From positions 6,487,869 to 6,551,868 of the forward strand of contig NC_133109.1 of the NCBI RefSeq assembly GCF_022965805.1: DNA of 64,000 bases, read 5' to 3'. The position numbers were made by a program, and so were the translations under genes. Below are positions 1 through 9,019 of this stretch, in pieces. The notes under the pieces were generated by a model that was not told where the DNA came from, made no database searches, and saw nothing but the letters and a program-made list of their open reading frames with translations. Each line of letters begins with the position of its first letter. Position 1 is the stretch's first letter. This DNA comes from Primulina eburnea. Its lineage: Eukaryota > Streptophyta > Magnoliopsida > Lamiales > Gesneriaceae.

Positions 1-5
1 GCACC

Positions 6-1066
6 ATGTATAGGTCGATTATTAGAGAAAGATGGATAGATATGACATACCTTAACTGTGCTGTAATTGAGGAAGTTGAGCAAAGGGGGTGGGTAGATAT
101 AGCACAATCACCGCCAGAAACAGTTATATCTGTAGTCCGGGAATTCTATGCTAATCTGATAATCAAACACGAGGAATACGGGGTTTTTGTACGAGGGAAA
201 CTGGTCTATTTCGATTCGGCAACCATTAATGCTATTTATAATCTGCCGAGTTTTGAAAATGACGAGTATACTGCTTTGATTACTGGGACTATGAATTATG
301 ATGCGATTCTCAAGACCTTATGCATCGAGGGTGCAGAATGGCGCTTGAAACAAGGCTCCCCAGTCACTCTGAAGAAATCTGACTTACGTCGTGACCCACG
401 CAGTTGGGCATCTTTTATTCTCTCAAGTATCATGCCCTCCTCACATCAGACAAAAATTACAAAGGATAAAGTGGCGTTGATTTACGCCATAATGACTGGG
501 AAAACCATGGATCTTGGGAAGCTCATTCACAGTTTTATCATGCGTGCTGGTACGGGACTCATGACCGTCAGCCTCCCTTGTGCACATACTATCACTGCCC
601 TATGTCTTCATGCCGGTGTGCAATGGGGCGCAGATGAACAGGTCTTGAAAGCCAAGGGCCCAATCACTGTATATAAAGCACACCGTCTGCGCTTTGGAAG
701 CGAGTTAAAACGACAAGAGGCTAGGGCAGATTTCAACCAGAGGGCCAGAGATCGCCAATCGCCGCCATCACCATCGATCCCCGTGCCAGTTTGCGAGACA
801 GGATGTTCTGAATGGAACGTGATATGCGGGCGCAGCGCAGATAGCTGGCCGAACACCGACACACTACAAATACCTTCATGTCTTTTATGATGGACTTTAC
901 ATCGGTGCTCGCCCAGCGTTTTCCACCCATAGGACCCGAGGATGCTCCCTTTCCACCACATCCAGCGTGGCCACCACAGTACCCACCACCAAATCTATCA
1001 CCGCCACAGCCCGTGGACGATGATGCTGAAGATACCGGGAATGATGACTCGAGCCCCAAGTTCTGA
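6..1066 (+). pseudogene. Athila-like retrotransposon ORF (putative plant transposon protein domain), frameshifted
   Basis: The frame 6-890 encodes 294 residues that I recognise as the plant-specific 'putative plant transposon protein' domain, found downstream of pol in Athila-like Ty3/gypsy elements. Recognisable segments are RGWVDIAQSPPETVISVVREF near residue 28 and FVRGKLVYFDSATINAIYNL near residue 61. After about residue 250 the expected proline-rich tail (PPHPAWPPQYPPPN) lies in another frame, 878-1066, so one frameshift separates the two parts. The element's gag, pol and 5' LTR lie left of the window. The role of this ORF is unknown; in Athila elements an env-like product has been proposed for this position. 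Overlapping minus-strand frames are shadows. The family assignment is from memory of conserved segments. Confidence 0.7.
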
Positions 1067-2723
1067 CACTCGGGAGCGAGGTATGTGTTGTCATGCTCTT
1101 TATTTCTATACATTGAGTACAATGCATACTTTAAGTTTGGGGGAGGTAAAATTGCTTGTTAGAATTCTTTCTGCATTTTTTTTATTGCTTAGTAGTTATT
1201 TTGATTTTTTTATTGCATGCTATATTTTTTAGGTAGAGTCGTGGATAAATAAAATGTGACCGATGATGAAAACTGAATTGCGATCCTGAAATATATATGT
1301 GTTCATGATAACTTAGGAGTCACAATTATTTTGCACTGTCGTGTTTGTTGATACTATCATTGCTTAGAGACAAGTTGCATGCTTGTGATGCTAAATAGAT
1401 GAGGGAGATCTGATTCTTGGTAATTCTTGCATGACATTGATTGACACTTTTGCAAACATAAAAATGATCTAGGCAACTTTTTTCTCAATATATTTGGGCA
1501 TATATTCTTTGTTTACTGTCAATTGTAGCCCTTTGAGCTTCGAATTAATTGAGATGCTTAAAATTTCTTTTGTACCTACCTCGTATATCATTTTTGGTTG
1601 AGCAAATGCATGTGATTAGTTTGTATGAGTTAACTAATGGATTGACGGAAATCTAAAACTTGTTTGAACACTTTTCGAGGCGAAATACGGATAATATGTG
1701 ACATAGGAATGGTTTAGGCGATCTTTGGAGCCGTTTTGAGCCTTCGAGCCTACCAAACGAAAATGAAATATCTTTAGTGTCCCATTTTGAGCCTACTAAA
1801 AATCAAGTGATGTATGTCAATGACATACAATTAGCCCCCACTTGTATCTATTCTACATCCCACAACAACTACCTAATGAAGCTTATACACTTATTGTCCT
1901 ACCTAATTTTGAGAGAAATAAGTTCATGGGTGTTGTAATGATTCAAACACTCCTTGAAAAGAAAAAGAAAAAAAAATTGAAGTGTGCAAAAAAAGAGTTG
2001 AAAATAGACTAAAAAAAAGAAGGAGAAGAAAAACAATCAAAGAAATGAATCAAACAAAAGTGGTGAAAAAGAAAAATATGGAAAATAGAGGATATGATGG
2101 GGAAAAAAATAATAAAGTGATGGTGAATGAAATGATAGTGAAAATGACGAATATTTGATTATTTTTCTCAAATTTTGATTTACATACCCTTTATTGTAGC
2201 CGTGAGCCATGACCTAACGTTACAAGCCTACAAGACCTATTAACCTTGTCACATTTATCCAATATATTAGTGGAGAAAAGTTGTTCAAGTCAAGCATATG
2301 GATACCTGAAAAATATTGTCAACGAGTATAGTCTTTAATCACTTGCTTGCAATCTCATTTTGTGATTTAATCTTTGGCATACTTGGGTTGACCATCTTTC
2401 GAGCCAAATAATCACCGATAAAGTCCTATGTGATCTGTGAATGCAAATTTATATTTTGATGAAGTGTGAGTTGAACTGAACTCGGGATTTCTTGATTCTG
2501 TAAGGCGAATGGGCATTACAACTCTATTTAAGCATTCAATGGGGTAAAAGAACATTGACATATCACACACACACGTGACTCTTGGGAAATCGTGAATTAC
2601 ATGAAATTAGATGAGTCGGAGGCCCATATCATTTTTCGCATATCCATGACTTTAGTAGTTGCGTAAATCATTTCCTTAATTATTAGCTTTTATTTTATTT
2701 TGCTCGGGACTAGCAAAAGTTTT
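1067..2723 (+). other. 3' non-coding internal region of the Athila-like element
   Basis: No credible reading frame is present. A purine run (tttgggggaggt) sits at about 1136-1147. A lysine-codon-like A-rich stretch occupies about 1955-2110. A long untranslated stretch between the env-like ORF and the 3' LTR is usual for Athila-type elements. Confidence 0.55.
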
Positions 2724-2738
2724 CCAGTTTGGGGGATT
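2724..2738 (+). other. Polypurine tract of the Athila-like element
   Basis: The sequence cagtttgggggatt directly precedes the TGAT start of the LTR. This is the expected place and form for the plus-strand primer of reverse transcription. Confidence 0.6.
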
Positions 2739-2919
2739 TGATAAGTGCAAGATTTGCACTTAATTTACATTAAAATCCATTTTGAATTATGCTTGTTTCG
2801 AACAGAATTATGCGTTTTTAGTTAGTTTTTGTTGTCATTCCAAGAGTGGAGAAAATAGTGGAAACGAAATCAAGTGGACTAGGAAAACAGAGTAGTGCGC
2901 AGCCGAAAGCACACCCACG

Positions 2920-3232
2920 GACAGAGGTGCGCGCGTGGCCGCGCAACCACGCGCACATACACGCAAATCATCAACCCGAGAGGCACGCGCGGCAGCGCCA
3001 CTTCTCGCGCGACCGCGCGCGCAGGAGCATAGGCGAGGACCAGCTGCTTGCGTGCCACCGTGCAACATCATGCGCGACCGCGCACGCACAGACGAACATG
3101 AAGTCCCGAGAGGCGCGTGTGGCAGCACCACAACTCGCGCGACCACGCGCGCGCACACACAAGCATATGAGCAGCAGCGCACGCGCAACCGCGCGCGATC
3201 ACGCGCAGCCGCGCGCAACCGCGTTCCAGAAA
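2920..3232 (+). repeat. GC-rich, CGCGC-rich imperfect repeat block inside the Athila-like LTR
   Basis: Recurrent units such as cgcgcgaccgcgcgcgc and gagaggcgcg occur about every 60-70 bp (around 2980, 3120 and 3185), in sharp contrast with the AT-rich surroundings. Open frames on both strands here (for example 2846-3247) come from this base bias and are not taken as genes. The block lies just upstream of the TATA-like box, in U3. Confidence 0.6.
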
Positions 3233-3242
3233 TTTATAAAAG
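3233..3242 (+). promoter_or_regulatory. TATA-like box of the Athila-like LTR
   Basis: The sequence tttataaaag follows the GC-rich U3 block and lies about 950 bp from the LTR end. This fits the RNA polymerase II promoter of a retrotransposon LTR. There is no transcript evidence here. Confidence 0.45.
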
Positions 3243-4188
3243 CGTGAAGCTTAGGTCAAAAGTGGAGTGAGCCGTCATGGGAGAAACACACAAGAGAACA
3301 GCCGCCTAGGGAGAGGAAACGCACAAGCAAACACGAGACGAAGATTCGGAGCGCGAAGAACAATCACAAATACGAAGAACGACGGATCTGGGAACGGATA
3401 CGACACTTTGGATTTGTTATCTTTTCCTTCGCTTCTTTATTTTATAGTGTAGCGATGTCTAGAACTATGAATATGTCTTCTGTTCTCTTGGATTTCGTGA
3501 TTAACTAAAATTCCATTCTAGAGCTTGACGTAGCTTTGTCTATACGATGATTTGACGTGGATATTTTTATGGTTGAACTCCGTTTTGTTTAATTGTGTTC
3601 TCTATATATTTTTTCAATGCAATTTACTGGCCATAAATTGTATGTAGTCTGATTAATTCTACAACTCGGGAGAGGGACTAGGATTATAGATCATTAGGGA
3701 AGCATTGTTGAATGTTTATATCATTCGGAAGGCGTATAACTTTAGCGAGGCTTAGGTAAGAACATTGTTTTCCTTTACCAATTAAACGTAGATTTTATTA
3801 GGAATAATTGAATCGAAGTTTGATTGGTACAATTTATTCGTCACTTGAGAAAAGGGGAATAAAATACGTAAGTGTTCTTGGACATTAAATAATAGGAATT
3901 CAGGAATTTAAATACAACCAGGAAGAATTATTGTAGAAACTTAGTGAAATCATTCCTCTAGATATTTTCTCTCATTGATATTTCTCCATTCGGTTATTAG
4001 TTTAATTACTTTCTTGCAATCAAGTCATTTACATAAACCAAACATTCTTTCTGAATTTTCTAGATAAAGTCGAGACTATTATAATTACAAGCATTGATAT
4101 ATATTTTATTTACACTCCTCGTGGAATCGACACTTGCACTCAAAAATACATTTACTATAACTTGACGTCGTGCACTTGCGAGCAATCA

Positions 4189-4646
4189 AGAAAACAGGCA
4201 CAACGTCGATCATAGTCTGTTATGGTTTCGGTTTCTTCCATTCTCAGGTTTTCGGACCTTGAGGTGAGCATTCTCAACTTTTTTCTCCTTACGTTTTCCG
4301 AGCCTTCACAATGCCTTTGAAGGGTTTCCCATGCATTCTTGGCAGAAGTGCAGTTTGTAATCAAGGTAAACATGTTCATGTCAACCGAAGAGAAGATTGC
4401 ATTCAATACTTTTGAGTTGTAATTCGAAACTTGTACTTCTTCGGTTTTCCAGTCACTTTCTGGCTTGATCAGGTTGTCACCGTCTTCGTCTACCCTCTTT
4501 GGTGGAGTCCAACCACTAATCACACGTTGCCTGGCTCTCTCATCTATGAACTTTATATAAAACCTGATTTTTACCTTCCATAGACTGTAGTTGATTCCAT
4601 CTAGGACTGGTGGATGAAGTGTTGTAGTAGCAAGTGATGTATCCAT
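4189..4646 (-). pseudogene. Ty1/copia gag (UBN2/retrotran_gag_2 type), 3' part cut off by Athila-like insertion
   Basis: Read on the minus strand from the ATG at 4646, the protein starts with the typical copia gag opening (LDGINYSLWKVKIRFYI near residue 15). It continues through NAIFSSVDMNMFTLITNCTSAKNAWETL to ETITDYDRR, where copia gags normally continue toward a conserved IAN motif. Coding similarity stops next to the end of the Athila-like LTR (4188). The gag is thus interrupted by that insertion and its remainder must lie left of the window. A likely one-base shift occurs just before the break. The leader and LTR of this element are found 20 kb to the right (25420-26453), separated by gypsy element B. 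Confidence 0.75.
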
Positions 4647-4668
4647 TTAATATATCTGTCAGACAAAA

Positions 4669-6000
4669 TGTAACGTACCGTACTTTTACTACTTGAAATT
4701 TGCGGAAAAATTAAAAATTTTATTAAATAAAAACATCCATACGGTCGTCACCCAACATTCATAAAAATATTTTTAAAATAATCCATCACCAATTAAAAAG
4801 TTGCTAAAAGAACGCTGTCTCAAAACATCTCACATTCAAATCATAAAAATTCAGAGTATTTAAAACTGTGCTTAAAAACATAAACTTGCGGTCCTCGGGT
4901 TTAGCCTGCCGCTCAGCCCAAGCCTGCCCCTTGGTCGCCACCTCCTGTCTCCTGTTCATCGTACTCACCTGCATCGATCAAGTCTAGCGAGTCTAAAGAC
5001 TCAACACGTATAAAATGGAAATAACGAGTACTACATAATAAAATCGCATGCATCTTTAATATAGGACATACATAACTTTAAATTGAACTTGCATAAACTT
5101 CAACTTGAAATAAACTTGAACTTGAACATACATACTACGACGTGCCATGATCATAAACTTTTCTTAAACATGCTATCATACTTCACATACTTGGCTGCAT
5201 AATTTTACGTAGAGGATGTTTCAAAGCAAGTGACCCTTAACATGATAAACGCCTGATCAGACACACCACAGTACTGGGCTGACAGGGACGTATCCACTGC
5301 CGCATACATAAGATCCCTGTTCATAATTTAACAGGCCAGTTGATCCACGTTCATAATTTAACGCTTCACAACCACGATCTAACTCGTTCATAATTTAACG
5401 GGCGGATTGGTCCCCGTTCATGATTTAACGCTTTCCAATCCTAACTTTCTTTGGTCACAAGACAATTAGCATACCTCGAAACTTAAAACATTTCCTTTGC
5501 ACGTCATTCATACTTACTTGGCGTTGAGGGATTCGTTGGACTTCGACTGGGGCCGTCGCTGCGACATACTAACATGAATTTCATACTTAACTTGCATAGC
5601 TTAGACGTAGAAAAATTATACTTACTCTCAAACTCGATCATATCTTAGGACCTTCTATAACTTCCCATGACATGACCTTACTAATCCTTGCTCTAAACCA
5701 TGGCATCAAACCTTGAAACCAAAAATAATATTTTTCCCAAACAGTGTGTACACGGACCCCTAACCCGGGTCCGTGTACAGGTCCGTCTACCTACGGTGAA
5801 GGATGTACTCGGAAAGAAAAAGGGGCACGGACCCCGTGCCTGCCTCCGTGTAAGGGTCCGTGTCCACTCGCAACTTTGACACTTGTGAGAAAGTGAAGGC
5901 ACGGACCCCGTGCCAGGGTCCGGGTAAAGGTCCGTGTATCTGCGCAAATTTGACACTCACGAGAAAACAAATGCACGGACCCCGTGTCAGGGTCCGTGGC
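4669..6000 (-). repeat. 3' LTR of element B, left piece (U5-proximal end in + coordinates)
   Basis: Aligns base for base with 22649-23980 of the 5' LTR, with about 11 mismatches by hand count. It contains four copies of an inverted-arm module around cgttcataatttaacg (5311-5430) and a hairpin array of cacggaccc / gggtccgtg units (5748-6000). It ends at the target duplication gtggc (5996-6000) where element A entered. Confidence 0.92.
5996..6000. other. Target site duplication of element A (left copy)
   Basis: The sequence gtggc precedes the TGTAGTGCCC start of element A and is repeated at 16484-16488 right after its end. Element B's other LTR shows the unoccupied site around 23977 as a continuous ggtccatggcaaggtccgtg. 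Confidence 0.93.
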
Positions 6001-7445
6001 TGTAGTGCCCAAATTCAGTACACGTATAACTCATGCATTCATTTAATTATTAAATTATTTAATTAGTTTAAATGAGTTTTATCCATGCATAATTTATGAA
6101 AGCTCATTATTTTAAATTATTCATGTCTATGTTGATGCACGTTAAAACGTTTGTCGAGTTTCATGTTTCAGGCGATTATTCGAAGCGGGATTGAGGAACA
6201 GACCCGGTGACGATTTTGGCAATTTAAAACGTGGTATTCTATTTTAAGTTGAGTTGGGGGCATTTTAAATAATTTATGGAGTTTTAGCATTTTTAAGCCT
6301 AAATTATTTATTTGGTAATTTTAAGACTTTAAAACTTTTAAAAGTTTAGCAAGTGTGCACTTTAATTTAATTAGGGGACCTTATTTAAAGATGAGTGGGA
6401 ATAGTATTTTTAATTGAATTGTTATTTGAGTCAACCTTTTTATTAGCACCTTGGTTAGTAAGGTTAATTATTAATTAGCAAAAGTTAGTCTCATAATATT
6501 TTAAAACACACGCTACACACACAAATTACACACGTTTACACACACCTGTAGCGCTCAAAACACACACACAAGTCTCAATTCAAGTTTTATTATTTTGAGA
6601 GAAAGAAAAACTAGGGTTCTATACTCTTATAGCAGCCGCCCCTCCCCTAGGCTTTTCCAGCAAGATTTCGGTGAATTTGATTGCAAGAAAACGGTGCCAC
6701 GTTCGTCACCGATCTAGCCTCGCTCCATCTCCGCTTCGGTGTCGTCGCTATGGTATTTTAAATATCAAAAAGGCACGTATATTCTGTTCTTGCTGTGTCG
6801 ATCAAGTCATATATCGAATTGCGTTGTTTTTATGCGTAAAATTTATGTATGATGATAGTAGTTTGAGCGGATCATGGATCGGATCAATCTCGAAGGAAAA
6901 TTTTTAGATCTAAAACTCGTTTTTACTGTTCATGTCAAAACTGCGATTTTTCTGTTCATATTTTGGGAAAACTTTCAACGGCAAAAACGTAGAACTTTTT
7001 GATACCTTCGATTTGACATAAAATTCAAGATTTTTGGACGAAAAATGAGAGAGTTATGATATTTTACGCGTGACTGCTCAAACTGAAATTTTAAGAAAAG
7101 TTTGGTACCATTGTATTTTTGAAGTTTTATGTTGCAGGCTTCGTTGGAAATCGACGGGCGATCGTCGCTGCATATGAGTATGTTAGTATTGAGGTTTGTT
7201 GTAGGTCTCAAGGTTTTGTTGGACGTCGTTAGGTGTTTGAATTAGTTTAAAGTCGTAGGAACTCGGTTGATGTCAATTGCCAATTAGCGCTGTATTGGGT
7301 AGCATGGTGGACGTCGTATCTTGAAGTGTTTTTATAAGTTTTATGCAATGTTATGGTGTCCTTAAGGTGTTGAATTATCGTGTTCAAGTGTCAATTTGGG
7401 TGTGTAGGCATGTGCATAAGTTTTCTCGCAGGTTTCTTCGTACAG

Positions 7446-7712
7446 TGTGCAGACGGACCCCCACACGGACCCGAGCACGGGGTCCGTGTCTTTGTTTTCC
7501 CTTGGTGCGTCTTTACAGTAGGTACACGGACCTGGTTCCGGACCCATACACGGGGTCCGTGCCCCTTCCCTTCCCGAGTAGTCCTTTTACAGTACCTACA
7601 CGGACCCTCACCCGGACCCTGACACGGGGTCCGTGCCTTTGTTTTCCTTCGGTGTCAATGTCCAGAGCCTACACGGACCCCTACACGGATGTAGGTACGG
7701 GGTCCGTGTCCT
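7446..7712 (+). repeat. Four hairpin-forming units, about 74 bp period, in the 5' LTR of element A
   Basis: Four modules (near 7453, 7524, 7599 and 7671) each begin acggaccc and close acggggtccgtg, so each can fold into a stem with cacggaccc pairing gggtccgtg. Spacers between them resemble tttgttttcccttggtg. The same array is present at 15145-15411 in the 3' LTR and, reversed, in both LTRs of element B. Confidence 0.85.
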
Positions 7713-8007
7713 TCATTTTTGGGGAAGGAAAATTGATTATGCTTTGAGGTTAGACGTCATGGGTTAGTACAATGATTTACAAAGTCGAGTCGTGGGGAAT
7801 TGTAGAACGTCCTAAGAATTTAATGAACTCGTAAGTGAGCATGATTTACCTACGTCTAAGTATGCATGTTAAGCATGTCAATCCATGATCAGTATGTGCA
7901 GCAACGGCCCCGATCGAAGCCCAACGAATCCCTCAACGCCAAGTAAATATGTTTGACGTGCAAAGAAAATATGTTTAAGTTTTTGAGGTATGCTAATTGA
8001 CTTGTGA

Positions 8008-8147
8008 CCAAATTATGAATGGGTTTGGAAGTCGGTGAACGTGGCCGAGGACCTCTCCGCCCCGTTAAATTATGAACGGGTTAGATCGTGGTTGGAAAGC
8101 GTTAAATTATGAACGGGGACCAACCAGCCCGTTAAATTATGAACGGG
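8008..8147 (+). repeat. Four aaattatgaacggg modules in the 5' LTR of element A
   Basis: Three full copies of cccgttaaattatgaacggg-like sequence (around 8064, 8099 and 8130) and one weaker copy (caaattatgaatggg, about 8008). Each has short inverted arms cccgtt/aacggg. Copies recur in the 3' LTR (15707-15846) and, reversed, in element B (5311-5430, 23291-23412). Confidence 0.8.
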
Positions 8148-8786
8148 GATCTCATGTATGCGACAGTGGATACGTCCCTGTCAGCCCAGTACTGTGGTGT
8201 GTCTGATCAGGCGTTTATTATGTATGGGTCACTTGCTTTGAAACATCCTCTACGCAAAATGATGAAGTTATGTATGTTCAAGTATGTTCAAGTATGCAGC
8301 ATGTTTATGAAAAGTTTAAGTTATGGCACGTTGAAGTATGTATGTACGTATGTTCAAGTTTTAATACGCAAGTTCAAGTTTCAAGTTATGTATGTCCTAT
8401 TTTAAAGTTGCATGTGATTTTATTATGTAGTACTCGTTATTCCAGTTTATACGTGTTGAGTCTTTAGACTCACTAGACTTGAACGATGCAGGTGACTATG
8501 TCGATGGGGAGACGGGAGGTGGCGACCAAGGGGCAGGCTTGGACTGAGTAGGAGGCTAGACCCGAGGACCGCCTACGTTATTTTAAGATTTTAAGCATGA
8601 AAACTTTTATACTCTGATTTTATGTTTGGTTGTGAGACAGCTTTTCTTTTAGCAAATTTTAATTGTGATGGTTGATTTTAAAGATATGTTATGAATGATG
8701 GGTGACGACCGTGTGGATGTTTTTATTTAAGAAAATTTTTAATTTTTCCGCAAATTTTAAGTATGAGAAGTACGGTACGTTACAGT

Positions 8787-8799
8787 TGGTATCAGAGCC
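8787..8799 (+). other. Primer binding site (initiator tRNA-Met) of element A
   Basis: The sequence tggtatcagagcc lies two bases after the LTR end and is complementary to the 3' end of plant initiator tRNA-Met, the usual primer of this lineage. Confidence 0.9.
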
Positions 8800-9019
8800 A
8801 GGTTCTTGTAAAGGGTTATGCCTACTGCCAGTCGCAAGAAGCTCTCGAGGTCACACCTCAAGTCTGTAAGTTTTAAAGTTTTGAGTTATGCTATGTATTA
8901 TGCATTAAGTCATGATTTCAGCACGTCTATGTTTTAAATTCGATTTACGTGCATCTTATGATATTGGTATTGCATGCATGCATGTTGGGTTTACGTGTTG
9001 GGTAATTTGTTGGAACAGT

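Larger units (their letters stand above)
2739..4188 (+). mobile_element. 3' LTR of the Athila-like Ty3/gypsy element
   Basis: The LTR starts TGATAAGTGC right after a polypurine tract and ends GAGCAATCA, giving TGAT/ATCA short inverted ends. Its tail (ctcctcgtggaatcgacac ... tcgtgcacttgcg) resembles the conserved 3' end of Athila-type LTRs. A TATA-like box lies at 3233-3242. The base right after the LTR begins the interrupted copia gag gene, so this is the right-hand insertion junction. The matching target duplication would be left of the window. Length is about 1450 bp, normal for this group. Confidence 0.72.
6001..8784 (+). repeat. 5' LTR of element A
   Basis: 2784 bp, starts TGTAGTGCCC and ends GGTACGTTACA. 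It carries two repeat blocks described separately: hairpin units at 7446-7712 and aaattatgaacggg modules at 8008-8147. Open frames inside it (6671-6907, 7343-7747, 8139-8405) recur identically in the 3' LTR and show no protein similarity, so they are not called as genes. Confidence 0.94.

Noticed and set aside
608..1232. Overlapping frames on both strands in the Athila-like region
   Set aside because: They overlap the recognised domain in other frames and show no family features, except 878-1066 (+), which is used as the shifted tail of the pseudogene.
2835..3452. Arg/Ala-rich frames of 60-130 codons on both strands
   Set aside because: They arise from the CGCGC-rich repeat block of an LTR and lie across its U3 and promoter.
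5693..6066. Frames with recurring 'TRTxTRxxARGPC' peptides (also 7343-7747, 15042-15446, 23673-24040)
   Set aside because: They are translations of the hairpin minisatellite inside the LTRs; the same peptides appear on both strands because the units are self-complementary.
6671..6907. 78-codon frame repeated at 14370-14606
   Set aside because: The frame is within the two LTRs of element A and duplicates only because the LTRs do. No known product.
8008..8147. Regularly spaced repeats considered as a CRISPR array
   Set aside because: Only four units with short irregular spacers inside a plant retrotransposon LTR, and no cas genes. The genome is eukaryotic.
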